A stretch of 64,000 nt of DNA from Dipetalonema caudispina. Lineage: Eukaryota; Nematoda; Chromadorea; Rhabditida; Onchocercidae. The stretch spans positions 310,001-374,000 of the forward strand of contig JABVXV010000022.1 in NCBI GenBank assembly GCA_013365325.1, written 5' to 3'. Made by a program: the position numbers and the translations under genes. The notes under the pieces are model-generated. The model made no database searches. It saw nothing but the letters and a program-made list of their open reading frames with translations, and was not told the origin of the DNA. This document shows positions 1 through 13,514 of the stretch, one piece after another. Positions within the stretch are counted from its first letter, which is position 1. Every line of letters begins with the position of its first letter.

Positions 1-3000
1 ACTTTATGAAATATTGATCGCTAAAGTGAATTGCAGCGAAAGCAATTCTGTCCTCTAACGGAATATCCTGTAATCTAGCTCTCTACACGCATCTATTTTT
101 TCAAAACAGCCGAAAACTCTTTAATTCATCTACTTTCGAGTAATTTCAACCACGCCCTCTGAATTATTTCATGAAGCAATATGATGTATGACTTACTTGT
201 TGATGAATAATACAGTAGAAATCGGAAAAATTATCACAACGGCCATCCAGAAACGTTATGATCATATTGAAATACGGATCCTTGACAGCGCTTCTGAGAC
301 TTCCAGAAAACGATTTCCTAAACTAATTTTAGAGAGTGGCAAAAATGGATCAAGAATTAACTCGATAAGTTACATGTAGAAGCGAACCATTGGTCTGGTA
401 GCTCTCGGTAATGCTGCAAAGCTTCTTGAAAAGCTTCCACCTCTAGCAGGCTTTCATCATTTGACTCTCTGGCTTTCTCCAACATCGAATTCAGAGTCTG
501 GAAGGAAATGGAAACATTGGAAAAAAATTACTGCATCATACACTCCTCTAACACCAGTTCCAAATGAGCTCACTTTTTCCATTCTGCTTGAATCAGCTGT
601 AACCAGAGCTGCAGCCACTGCCCGACTTTGCGTTCTCCTGAACAACGGCAAAGCTTTCAGAAATATTAAGGAAAAGCATCAAATCTATGCTTTCCGGTAC
701 TTCATATTCAAATAGCAATAGGATAAAAAGTTTTAGCAAATGAATTATTACAAGTGAATGATTATCAATGACAAAAGCAGCCGTGCTCATCTTCTTGCTT
801 TTACTTTTTCTTCCAATAAACAGGCACAATATGACAATAAGAAGGTCGTCTTAATGAATGAAGCCAGCAAACAACTTACCTTTCCGTAACATTTTCGTCA
901 ATGAACGCATCGAGCTGCACGCTGTCTCCAAGAGCAGGCCAACCACAAATCCGAAGCACTCGATCTCGTTCTTTTCCTTTGTACAACTGTAGCATCAACA
1001 ATAATGATATTTACATTTCCCAGGATAGAAAAGAACGAATCTTTACTGCCCCTTTTCCTCAGTTTGTACAGTATAAACTAAAGATTAAGAAATGATCAGA
1101 ATAAAAAAGTATTTAAGGAATGCGAAAGCATTAAATGAAAAAAATCACATAGTTCATTAAATCCTACGTGTACCACACTTAAACTTTTGTAAAAAAAAAA
1201 GTTGTACGAAAAAATTAAGTGACTGCGTATTATAACATCATAAATAATGAAAGAATCAAAAAATGAAAGACAGCCAAAATGAAATCACAACCAATTATAT
1301 ACAAGATGAGAACTCACTCTAATGCGCCCGAGGAATGGATCTAAAACAAATATTCGTTCCGTGGTAAGTTCATCTGTATCCGAATCTAAACCGTGTTGCA
1401 TTATATCCATAACACCTGGGAACCTGCAAGTTTCAAAATAATATCAGCAAAAAGAAAAATCGTGAAAGCTCATGAACGTAAGCTTACAATGTCCCATAGA
1501 CATATGGTTTCCAATCCACGATACTAATCATGTGGCGTATCCATTTCCACAACCACTTTACTTCGGATGTTGAATATGGACAACAATCGATGATCTCCTT
1601 GCAAAATCGTGTATATGCTGAAATTACTGATCATTATTAGGAACACTGCAGCTGGATTTATCAGTCATTTGAAGTAAGCCTGTAATGTTCTGGGAATTAC
1701 ATTGCAATAGAAAAAGTGAAGCTCTATTTTCTGGATTACCTTCCAAAGTAGTGCTTGGAGGAGAGCCAAAATTTCTGGCAGCACGACTTTTCATCACAAA
1801 CGATATATCTGCTGATTCATCAATTATGACTGGATCTGCACTGCGCACATAAAGCTGACTACCGGATGCGTGAGCGACAAAGCCTTGCGATGAATAATCG
1901 CCCGTCACAAACTTGTTAACCTGTAAAAAAAAACGGAAAAATGTTTCCGTAGACGAATTCAGCATAACATTATTATTTCAAAGAATATGCTCAAATTGAA
2001 TGACGAACCGTAGCAAGCCTGACTTCAAACGCGCCGCGCCCTCCGTCTGGTGCCACCACCAACAATCGATCACAATTTTCAGGATGCCAGGTAAACCCAG
2101 AAACTCTCGAAATGCCGAAGAACTGGAAAGGAAATTTATTGCAGGTGGAGATCTCGACCAAAAGAGCAATTATTACCAAAGCGGTTTCAAATATGATGAC
2201 CTTACGCTTTTAAGATACGATAGTAAAAATAACAAATGCAAAAGAATAAAACCTCTCCTTGACGTACCTTATAATTGAGTTCTAAATAAGGATGTGGTAA
2301 CTTCACGGAGCCAATATCCTCCGAATATCGAGTGCCACGAAATCCACTCTGCACCAAATCAATTGCATCCGACATTGGAAACTAAACAAATCTTCACTCA
2401 TAGTGGCACATATCTGCTTTTCCAAAGATAACTCATAACTTATTACTTCTATCCAACATAATTTACAATCCAGAAACAGATAACAATAATCCTGAGAACA
2501 ATCATAACATACGCTTAGGTTTTCTGTTATCGTATGTTCTTCTAGAATGCTTTCACATGGTGATATAAGTTCTGTGACAACTCTAGAATTACGACGAAAG
2601 CACGACAAGCAAGTTGGAGAATGAGGATTCCATAATATTTTCACTGCACCCGCATCATTTTTCTTCTGAAATACTTCATATTATTCGTCCATTAATCAAC
2701 CGACATTATAAGCCAAAAGATCATTCTTTACTCCATTATTAGATATAAGCTAAAGTTCCTGGCTACCGAAACAATAGCTCGTTACCACATGGCCACAATC
2801 ATAAAAGACAGGTACATGAGAAAATAGCTTGACTTACTAGATTCTTTCGAAACGGTAGAAATAACTTACAAAATAGGAAACTTGCATCCTATATAAGGGA
2901 GATTTCAAATGCCTTCGGTCATATATACAAGCAAAATCGTCAATGATGCAAGCAATGCAAAAATGTACATCACCAGCACTTATGCTTCGCACTTGATTTG

Positions 3001-4922
3001 AAACAGGCACGGAACAAACTGGCCTCGCACCTTCTCGTATATCGAAAAATTTTATTGAGCGTGAACATCCCAAACATAGCATACTCGGATCATTCCTATA
3101 TTTCAAAACACACAGATATTCCTTTGAATTTGCAAAAGTTAAAACTAAAAAAAGAAAGACATATGGGGAACGAAAAGCCCCTAATTTTAGAGATGATTTG
3201 AATACCACTTATTACACTAAGGTTTTGAACGACTGAGCTTATTGTTAAAAAAAAATAATATCAATATTTACCTGAGCCAAGTCAAATCCATCACGCGTTC
3301 ATTGCAATTAACACAAAAAACATGCAGTTTCGGACTGCTGATGTCGTATACGCAGACAGTATAATCTTGGGGGCGTCCACTGAAAAAAGCACATCTTAAG
3401 GAATTCAAAGAATTATTTCTTTTGGCTAGCAACCACACATAGAATACGTACAAAAAATTTACCCTTCTAAACATGCAGCCAAGTAAGCATCTGTTACAGG
3501 ACTGAAATTTAAGAAAGTAACTGACTTAGGGACATCACACACTAATTCCACAGTATCTTCCAGATTCCTGAAACAACCCAATTTATGCAAGAATATGAAA
3601 GTGATGGGTGTTGAAAAAAGTGCTGACTAAGCAAGTTTACTGATCGTCTCACGATGACGAATTGTTACTGGACGATAATCCAAAGCTTACCTAATATCTG
3701 GCTCAGCAGCTACCTTAGTTATCATCACTTTACCATTTGCATAACCCAATGCCAAGGCTTCATCAGACAAAGGGCTTAGGTCGAAACACTGTAAATGCTC
3801 CTGAAAAATACTCAAGTAAGCACTATTATTTAATACAGCTCTTTTGTTCTTGGCTAACAAATTAATTTAAAATCATTAAAGATAGCTGGACCTGCATGCC
3901 ATCTCCCACTGCTAATATCGTTGAAGATCGTTTTCAGTTCCATTCAGTCTGCGTTCAAGTTGATGGCTAAACATTATTATGCTTGCATAAAAAGTCTGAA
4001 ACCGCCTTCCATAAATGCCATCATTCTTTTTGTGATACCGATCATATCATTACATTTTAACTCCGAAACATCGCCCAACATACAGCCATGACAAATATCA
4101 TTTTACGAATCGATTCAGAACGAATGCTTCCGAAACTATTTAAAAGTCTTTTTTTTTTCCACTGTGTATATACTTTTCAAGAAGTAAAATACAAAAGCCA
4201 AATCACTTTGAACTACAATTGTACGATCTTGTTTGAGTTTATCATCACTTCTCAAGAAAATCACTCTCTACAATAAACCAGTGTGAAATCAAACGGAGCA
4301 CATTACCAGTTCGTTAGTTTGGTTGAATGGTAAACACTGAAGCAACTTTGGTCGAACCTCACCAACATCTTCATAAAATGCCATCTGTTCTGTAGATAAA
4401 GCAATAAACTGTTGTCGATGACTACTAAGCCATCGTATATCTCGGAACATCGTTCCTGAAGTCAAAACATGTGATCAGTTAAAGATATTTTAATACATTC
4501 TATAAACCCATACGCTACTGTATCAAATTTACCCATCATCTCCCCCCCTTCCCCCCCTCCCCCTAACATACCGCTTTTGAAATCTTCCCGGTTAATGATA
4601 AATGCAAACTTCACACTACCGTATTTTATTCAAAAACGCAGTTACATGAGGACTGCTGTAGTAGCACAAAATCTCTAGCCTATCTGTACCTTTTTCATCC
4701 TTTTTTCCGGTTTCTTGTCCAAATCCGGTAGATGCCGTAGGGTATCGAGAATGAATCAGCGAGTCCCCTCATTTCTCTCTTCTGTAGCATGAAAGCTTGT
4801 GAAACAAATACTCATTACATCTCAGTATTATTGTGGAAATGAATTTTATCACCTGCAAAACACTCATCGGAGCCCAACAACTCTACTGATTGAGCTGATT
4901 TCCAAGATAGTATACACAACAT
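1..4922 (-). CDS. MIOS: MIOS ortholog (GATOR2 WD40 subunit), 3' end off the left edge
   Basis: MIOS is a scaffold of GATOR2, which relieves GATOR1 inhibition of TORC1 at the lysosome. Exons: 4853-4922, 4307-4455, 3691-3800, 3463-3567, 3272-3379, 2870-3095, 2513-2665, 2268-2381, 2009-2122, 1701-1920, 1488-1617, 1318-1423, 880-986, 574-637, 388-497, 197-317, then 1-67 onward; all phases join. The N-terminal half is a WD40 propeller: FRDIRWLSSHRQQFIAL, then LALGYANGKVMI, IKFFDIREGARPV, YDRRHLKSPLY and FTWHPENCDRLLVVAP, which lines up with FAWHPTSQNRMIVVTP of human MIOS. The helical part follows, with RVLRICGW, AVAAALVTAD, DPYFNMIITFLDG and LEDRIAFAAIHFSD. About 690 residues lie in the window against 875 in human, so the C-terminal RING-like part is missing. 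The start is uncertain: 4922 is the first in-frame ATG of an exon open upstream to about 5060; the ATG at 4450 is the alternative. Family certain, exon edges good, start weak. Confidence 0.88.
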
Positions 4923-5060
4923 ATCGGAATTGGATGAAGGTAGTTCAGGAGAAATGAATCCGACCACAGTTCTATGCAATGGAAAAGGAGATTGTAATGA
5001 ATTGCGAACCTCTCCCGAAGTTATCTGTGTGATGACCTTACAACTGAAGCAACTTGGCAA

Positions 5061-8000
5061 CTTATAATTCGAATCAATTTTTACGATAAATCAGTTGCAT
5101 TTTGGAATCTCAGGTATTCAAGACACTCATTCTCACTTCCACGAAGTATTGCGGACACAAATTTTACAATCTTCATTCGAAATTTTATTTGGGCGCAAAA
5201 AGCTGAGCACTGTTACGAATTCTCGCAATTGTTTTCGCTCAAGAAGGAAGTGTCGGAAAATATGCCTTCATTCACTCGTAAAGTTCGAAATGCACTTTTC
5301 AAATTTTGAATATTACATTACGAAATCCTTTGAAGCGATGCTCTTCTTACCATTGTTTATTTAGTGTTGGCTTGAAAGCAAGCAACCATTATCGGCGTTA
5401 CGTTCCTTAAAAATGGTCAAAATGAAATTTTATACAAAAATTTGACCTTCTCGCAACAAAGATGCGACCAGCACAGCCAAGCAGTCACAAAATTTGAATT
5501 TGATTTTCCCAATTCTTCACAGCTTCCTGCAAATTCACTCGCCGATGCAAATTCCTTCGTAAGATTAATAGTGTCACAAAGTGCCCTGTTCTCGAACTTC
5601 GATCATCACCCCAAGCTAACCAGTAGGTCCCATTTAGATGACTGAACGGAATTAGATGACAGCTGTATTTTTAGGGCTCAGCTAAAGCCGCAGGTAAGAA
5701 AACTGCTTCCTTACGGGATCAAGTAGTACCACAAATATTGACAGTTGATAGCGGGATGGGTATAGTAGCTAACAACTGAATACGGGAAGTAAAGCTAAAA
5801 CTCAAGTATAATCATCACCCTCTTCCGCTTTACCACAAAAGATTACGCTCTTTTACCGAATTTGCACCATGTTAGTATTGACCATCATGCGAGATAGACG
5901 AATGACCCTTGAACTGAACCGAAATCCATGATATATTGCTTTGCATTGTAAACTTATTGACCAGCAAACAGTTCATTAAACAAGTTATCACACAAGAAAG
6001 GTCAGAATGAAAGTTCTATCAGATAATCCATCTTTGAAACACTGTTCTGTATATGTGTAGCATGTAATTTATCACGTCCGATTCCCAGCTACAAAGAACT
6101 AATACGTGTATCCGTCCCTATCAGTTGGTTTCATTCTCTTTCGACGAGCCATGTACATAACAGACTCAAATATATCACTCCCCGCCTAAATAAGGACACA
6201 TAGGGATGGAAGAAGCTTGCTATACTCAGCCTCGGCTTCATCTCAAATCAGAAATATTTCGTTCCATTACGGTCGGCTACAACACAATTTATCGGCAATG
6301 CGACGGGTTGCTGCACGAGACCACCCACGATGTTGGTGGACGATGCATAGCCGCACTGCCCGTTAATTCCCTCCGATGCTATCATTTCCTGTCATCACTA
6401 AAATAAGACTTTGGGTAGTTAGTGGTGTTAAGTTTATCATTATCATTAACAGGTTATCAGATGAGAAACGAGTAACAAAACAGACAAACATTGTACTGAA
6501 CCACTTCTCCTCCCCTGTCTTCATCTGTCTTATCTCTTCCTTCTTGTTTCCGTTATTTGGGATCCTCTCAGCCACTGGGATCAAACTTCTAGCCAAGCTA
6601 GCTTGCTCTAGTCCAGATGTGGAACGAACCGACTGCCATCAGTTTGGAAACATTGTGACTGCGTCGAAATACGCGCCTTCCAAGACTTTTTTTTCAGATC
6701 CTCCTCAACAATAATTTGGGAGACAGGATTGAACTGATGGAACATAACTCAGGTCCGCACCTTGTTAAGCCAAGTGAAATGTCATTTGAGACTAAAGATG
6801 TATCACAGTTCCATACATGACAATATTCTCAACAGGATTTGGCCAATACATTCAGCAAATCCTTTGCGATATGGCTAGACTTATATCAATGCTTTATAGA
6901 TGCCCCAGGACCTGTACAACTCAAATAAGGATGCATTAACTAATATTTTTCCATTCCAGACTTCGATATCGCATACCTGAATCTTCACCTTTTGATATAT
7001 GGTATTAGAGATCAGCCACGATCTATATGCGGTGTGTTAAAAAGTGGAGCAGAATGCTTGACAGATGTTACACCCAGACTCGTTCACAGAAGCATTTACG
7101 TTGATTTGACTCCAAGATCATCTAAGCCTGAGATCGGGGCTACTAGTTGTGGCTGATTACCTTGTTCATACATTACTGTTGCTGGCAGCTAAAACCTACG
7201 AATTGATTACTTCGTGCACTTCTGTTCATACATATACCTTTCATCCACCAAAATCTGATCCGGTTATCTCGTCGCGGGTCGGAAACCGTTGGAAAAAATG
7301 AGAACAGGACAAAACTCATAGCAAACCAGATTACTACTAGATTTTGTCGCAAAGAGGAGGCAGTCCATGAAAGCGTCAACAGACCAACCTGTGAATGAAC
7401 AGACGGTTCGGCAGCCGACATGCGCTTTTTTTGAAGTCGACTTACACTTCAGAAATATGCGTTACTTGTTCGGCAAACAGTTACATCTCTACGAAATGCG
7501 CTGCACTAAACAGCCGCGGTAATATATTTTCATTGCAAGAATTAATGAGTTAATACATTTTCGAAGTGAAAATTCCAATGAGTTAGTTACCTCATGAAGC
7601 TTAATATTGCACTTTACAACAGTTACGGGAATATGCCTAGACAATGAATTCTTCGATGAAACACTTCGTGTTGAGGCTTGGCCAAGAATTAAGGTTAGAT
7701 TAAATGCCCCTTTTTTTCATTTCACCGCCGGTCAAAATGATGTTCCGGACTTTTCTTGTTACATCAGACTATGCACCCTCATTGCAGTGGTATACAACAA
7801 GAAATATACCCGAAACAGTTATTTCCATTGTCACATTTCGGCTCCAAATAAAAGTTATTTCTTTGTGTTTAAGTACTAAGCTTAACGAATCTTACTGAGA
7901 ATGAGTTATGTTACATCTTTAGATTGCAACTGATCATCTTCAATTAATTCAGTGACTCTCTGTATTATTTTACATGAAATAACATTTACTTTGGTACTTG

Positions 8001-9258
8001 CCTGATGACCCGCACTAACATTTCAGCTTTAAGAAACAACCAACGATTTCATCCTTCGGAGATGAAAGCACTTATCGTCATTAAGTTTTTGCAACTTAGC
8101 GATTAATTGCTGTGCTCAAACTACATCTCCTGGGGATATTCCCAAATTACATAGCGACTCAGCATTGCGCACCCATTAAGCACTCACTGAGTCTCTGGAC
8201 AAATATTTCAATGATGATGCGGTAAGACATGTATGGAGATATCGAAAATGAAGACTGAAATCGAAAAATATTGACTCCCGGAAGATAAGTTTAATCTCGA
8301 GGATGTTTTTCTTCCGTCACAGCTAGATTTCTACAGCTCACTCGAATACCCTAGACGGATCATCAAACTAATGGGGCTTCAGGTACATAAACCTCACCCA
8401 GTATTCTAGTTCTAAGGTATCATCAGCAGTACCGACCCACAACAACTACCGTCCTTGTTCTCAAATTTGTTGAGTTAATTCAGCGTTTTGATAGATGTAA
8501 CCTAACTAACTCATAAGGCCATTCATGAGAAATAAGGCAATCAAATCACGTATAAGGATCAGTGATGTGAGTGAAGAATGAGTGATAATAAAGTGAGCAA
8601 GCTGATCGATCCATTAACCGAATGCTTTGAGTGTAGCCCACATCCTCTTGAATCTTTAGGTGATGTTTCGCAGTTTTACGTCCCTTCCAAGTCCATTTCA
8701 GGATACAGCCGTTTCAAGCTAGTGACAGCGGTTGCGAAAATATGTACGATCTTTCGGTAACAGTTCAGGATGCACCCCATATACCACCAGAGAATCCGGC
8801 ACCCCACAGTCTTCGTTTCCCTGTTGTTTTTGGCTTCCCATTATTGAATGGCCTGCAAAGGAACCTATCATTTTTAAAACACGAACACTTCAGGATCATT
8901 TTTAGGACACGAGTACTTCAGCTACACTGCCATAAAATTCAACATCCCACAGTTTATGCCATTTGATTTTCGTTATCAGATAAAAGGTTAGGAAATTAAT
9001 AATCTAGCTTGATATCACTTTCACTGTTAGAAGATCAATATATCAATATTATTTCTTCGAGCTACATATCGTTCTAGTGGAAATAAGATACTATGAATAA
9101 TCAGTTTTTCATCAACACTGTACACATTAGTCCCTATCACCAATAGGTGCTGCTAAGTCAGTGCTACAGTACTTTTTTTAAAGTCCGAGGTGAATCGGTT
9201 CAACTTCAGTTTCGTACAAAATGGGTAAGCGCAATAACTTGCAGGAAGCACAAAAATT
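5061..9258. other. Gene-free stretch, no recognised feature
   Basis: Upstream flank of MIOS. Only short ORFs under 115 codons occur, on both strands, without convincing splice-linked partners or family motifs. I looked for decayed retroelement protein in 6.9-8.5 kb and found nothing I would defend. Confidence 0.5.
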
Positions 9259-9892
9259 CTATCTCAAAATATACGAAGTATCGATGAGGATAAGGAAGCG
9301 AATATTTCTAAATAAATGACGGACGCAGCGGGTGTATAGACATTGGCGAAGAAATTGACTGCAGTGAAAATAGGCCTCTTGCATGCGATGGTAGCTACAT
9401 GAAGGGAAAATTAGCCGCCATATCTCACTTTGACACGTGACTGCAAACAAATAGCTAATCATGGGGATGGTGATGGTTGTGGAGGAACAGCAGCAAACTA
9501 TGAAACAACCCAATGATCGATACCACTTGATTCTTGGCTTAATGTTGTAAAAGCACTTGAGAAGAATGAAACAAATGAAACGAGAATACTTTACCTCCAG
9601 GATGTCTTTTTGTTGATGCAGGTGCCAATGTAGAAGGCGACGGCAGACAGCAAGATTGATACAATGATGACAATAAAGGCCCAATTAGGTACGTGTTCAC
9701 GAGCCTTCGATCCTTCTTCCATTGTAGAAACTGTTGGTTGTTGTCTTGCCTTTTCATCCATTACACTTAATAATTCATCTACTAGCTGCTCAGCTTCCTC
9801 ACTTCCGTACTTTCCTCTGAGCTGAAATAAGTCCCGGTATTCCTCACAATGTCTATCTCGCAATCAGACATCGAAGTCCTTACAATCACCAT
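9259..9892 (-). CDS. Putative small single-pass membrane protein, three exons
   Basis: Not recognised. Model: a 9-base first exon 9884-9892 (ATG GTG ATT, then gtaagg), main exon 9595-9821 after the acceptor ttatttcag, and last exon 9259-9358 after cactgcag; phases join and give about 111 residues. The main exon encodes an acidic stretch (GKYGSEEAEQLVDELLSVMD), a polar linker, then a clear transmembrane helix (NWAFIVIIVSILLSAVAFYI) followed by basic residues and a basic, Cys-containing tail. The exon also stays open upstream of the acceptor for 14 codons (to 9863), so retention or another upstream exon is possible. The main exon looks genuinely coding; the first and last exons are inference. 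Confidence 0.45.
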
Positions 9893-12747
9893 CCCTGTTT
9901 CTTTGCAAGTATAGCTTTACACCAGTAAGTCCCGATGAATAGTGAACTGTTAAAGTTAATTAGTGCAAATTAAAACCGAAAACAGTTTATTTATGTTAAT
10001 TGACGCCATACTTAATCAGCAAGGAGATCGTATATTTCATAAACTGTTCATCAAGAAGTTCCTCCCATAGGAGTACGAAACTCAACAAGCCTCCTTAGTT
10101 ACTACTTTTCAAATAATCTATCTACTGAAGTTAGCTTTCATTCATTAACTAACAAAAGTGCAATACTTCTCTCAATACCTTTTGACATTTTATTGTTATT
10201 CTCAATAGGTTATCTAGAGCACTCAGACAACGTCTTGAAAGAGCTACTCCAATTCAAGTAACTAAACCCCAAGACTTCAATAGTGGAAACTACAGAAACA
10301 GGAAGAGATTAGAAAGAAAATGAAAATCTATCCTTCACGTCATCGCCTTATCCATAGCATCCGTCTCAACTTTTAATTAATCAGAAAAAAATTACTGCTA
10401 CCCCTTCAGCTATGGAGAAAGCTGCAAGCTCGACATATAAAAGAAATACGCATTATGCATCAAAGTTCACGACTCTATTTTGAATTCTAACGCTAGCTGA
10501 CGAAAACTATTCTACCACAACACTTAAAATTAACATGACAACTAATCTGCTTTCAAAATGTCAGCAGTGACTCTCATCGACTGAATATAATCTGTGAATG
10601 AATGATTTTCAGTGACGCGCTCTAAACAAATTTGTTGAAAAAGTACTAGCATAAGAGACAGCTCAGGCTCTACTTATTTTCACTCTTCCCTGTCAGGCCC
10701 TTCTCCGTCTTGCCTTTTCAAACTTCTTCATTGATTCCGCAACCTCCTCTTTGCCTATCACACTTTTGCCGATCCACTGACAATTCCATAACCAGTTTAC
10801 TCTTCTTTCTTTAAATTACTACTAAAAAGTAACTGGTAGATCGCTGATCTCTAATGCATGGATGAATTTTTAATCGACTTGCTCCGTGCATGCGGCACAA
10901 CATGCACATAAACTTGTGGGATGAATGAAATGCTTCTATCTTGCAAATGTTTCTCATTCAAATATCAACAATAATAGCTACTGGACTATGAATGCGACAG
11001 CAGACAGTCTTTTTAGACATCATGAGGACAGTGTGCTTAACAGATTACTACTTGGTGAAGGAAAACTAATAGTGAACGATAACATAACATATCAACGACA
11101 GTTACTAAGAGTTTCTGGGGAATTGTAGAAAATCATATGGTAAAAACAGCACAGAACAATGTCACTTGGAGAAAAGTACTTATTCGTGCTAACATTATCC
11201 CCAAAATACGATAAAACTTTCTATAAATCCTCCACGGACGATATGTTATGGGAGTTAATAGCCAGTCTCTATTTTATTTTTTCGTTAATGAATTCAATTT
11301 TTTTCAACAATGATGTCTAACATCTGTTTTCATTCGAAAAAGTCCAAAACGCAGTTGAAAATTAGATTTAATACAGATGTGGTGAGACAAGTATTTATAA
11401 ATTGCCTGCAACTACTGTAAATTCCATTTGATGACTGCCCACCTTTCGAGCAGTAAAAATCATGTTTGATTGCTTCCGTCTCGGGCTGTACTAAATCTTC
11501 ACTAATGAGTTATACATAACATCTTTTTTTGTAAAATCTCATTTACGTGTAGTGCGAAGCGGAAATTCAATTTCCTTTTTGCTGCTTTTAGCAGAAAACG
11601 ATGGATGGACCCATTGATGTTGTCCTTCGAGCTGCACACGACCTCATATCACTACATGTTAAGTCGAAAATATCATGGCTGACTAGGCATTTATACCTGT
11701 ACCTTAAAAATTAAGAAAAATGAAACAGAAGGCGAAAGATTACTTCACAATGGACCTGATGTTTGTTAATCATGCCAATAAATTACTATACTAGCAGTAG
11801 CAATAATGTAAGAATTAGTAATAATAATAGTGATATTATACTAGTAATAATAGTAATAGTAGTAATAGTAGTAGTAGTGGTAGTCATAATAGGAGAAGGT
11901 GAAGGAGTTGCTGTTGCTGTAGTAACAAGAGCAGTATAGCGCGAAGATTAAGCATCTCAGTGATAAGCTTTCAAGTCAGAGAGTAATTTGAATAGCTTAG
12001 CTTTTACATGTTCTAGTTATGCAACTCCGAACAAAACAGGGAAGCACTGCTGATGAAACTTAAAATATTCTAACTACCAACATTCCGTCCGGTGTTGTGT
12101 CACCTCCTGCTTTCACTGCTATTGCTGCTGCCATTGCTACCGAAATGTAGTAGTTTTGGCCAGACGTATGTCTAAATCCCAACTAGATAAGCGAGAAAAT
12201 CATGGGATTCTCCCTTCTTTTCCCGTACTCTTCTCGCACTATTGCAAGGAAGAGTCAGTGCGCTGAAAAGTCCCTTTCGAAGCATCTGTTCAAGAAACAT
12301 CCACATGACTTATATTCAATTAAACTATTCATTCCTTACGGCGTTTCCTTATCGGCAAAAGTTTAACTCATTAACATATATATATATATGAACTGGTACG
12401 CGCTATACCGTGTACCGAATCTTGCATAATATTCGGCTTAAAGAAACAGTACTAATCAGGAGACTACTGCGTGGCCGAGATCTCCTTTTACTTCTAATTT
12501 CTCTCAGCATTTATAATATCTATTCAGCTGAAAACCTCATTCAAAAGTGTATCTAAGAGGTTGTGGGATGGCAGACAGATACAACCTCGTTGCCTCCAGA
12601 GAAATCACAAAATAATCTGCGACGAGAGCTGTGAGAACTAGGACCTGGTAAGATCGCAATTGCAGCTGACGCCATAATGCACTGGAATTGCGACGAATGG
12701 ATAAAACTGGAATAAGCTTCCATTGATGAAATAAGACAATCAGTGCG
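9893..12747. other. Non-coding stretch with trinucleotide repeat
   Basis: No gene model found. It holds an AT-rich trinucleotide tract at about 11808-11905 and a short TA run at 12376-12391. Confidence 0.5.
11808..11905. repeat. Interrupted (TAA/TAG)n microsatellite
   Basis: Runs of AATAATAAT, AATAGTAGT and AGTAGTAGT with interruptions; visible directly. A similar tract lies at 25.83-25.91 kb. Confidence 0.85.
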
Positions 12748-13514
12748 TCAAAATGACACGATAACTTGTCTGCCCATTTCACACTCGCCATCTCTGCAAG
12801 TTCGCTCCAGTTTTGTCTCGAACTGCATTCCACCATCGCCACAATCACCGTTCCTCTACAAATAAAAAGCTCATTATTTAATCCAGTGCACACGCCTTTT
12901 CCAGCAGTGTCACATTTTAAGAAACAAATACAAATGATTCTCATCTTCTCTTTTCCAACAGGAGTGGTAGCTAAGAATCAATGAACACTCTCAATCAACA
13001 ACTATATAATTTCATTTATTCAAGTCACCTTCTTCCTATAATTTCTGTTGACTGTGAAGGCCACTCAGCCTCTCGTTTGCTCCCATTTAAACACGGTTCA
13101 AATCTAAAATCAAATCTATAAAATCATTCTTAATACACCAGAATAAATCCAAAGTTAATTTGAGCATAGATACAGTGGCGCGAATACATAACACAGTTCG
13201 AAAAACATTCTTATATATATTTGTTTCATTATTATCGAGAAACTGGTTAAAAGAATAATAAGGAATATTATACGATTGAAGCAAAGTTCAATTAAAAGGA
13301 GAAGCTTTAAGCAAAGAAACCTGGAAGATATCTGCTTTTCAATGCTGTTAACAAGATGCTCGCTGTATAGAAAGGGCGATATGCAAATGTGAGCCGTATA
13401 GTAGGAGCAGCTTGTACATTCCGAATCTATTGCAAAAATCCGTCTTGCGTTTACTGAACTCCAAATCAGTGCAGCAGTCACTATGAGTAATGTTCGCCTA
13501 CCAACACATTGCAT
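12748..13514 (-). CDS. Tentative small secreted Cys-containing peptide
   Basis: Speculative two-exon model: 13455-13514 and 12748-12855, 55 codons. The first exon starts at an ATG 10 bases after a good acceptor (cctctttcag), which could be a trans-splice site. It encodes a signal-peptide-like segment (basic GRR, then TLLIVTAALIW) and ends at a gtaaac donor. The second exon follows ttatttgtag and encodes NGDCGDGGMQFETKLERTC and DGECEMGRQ before a TGA. Alternatively exon 1 reads on through IFAIDSECTSCSYYTAHIC, so a different downstream exon may apply. No family recognised. Confidence 0.22.

Noticed and set aside
1624..1965. Full-length reading of the 113-codon minus-strand ORF
   Set aside because: The exon ends at 1701 at a gtaatt donor; the residues after it are intronic, since the next MIOS exon (1488-1617) joins in phase.
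4540..4565. C-rich tract as a possible i-motif or promoter element
   Set aside because: It lies in the second-exon flank (intron) of MIOS and is short; nothing in the sequence ties it to a function.
6900..8500. Possible retrotransposon (BEL/Pao-like) remnant
   Set aside because: A few phrases looked suggestive in translation but no ordered set of motifs, terminal repeats or target duplication could be found.
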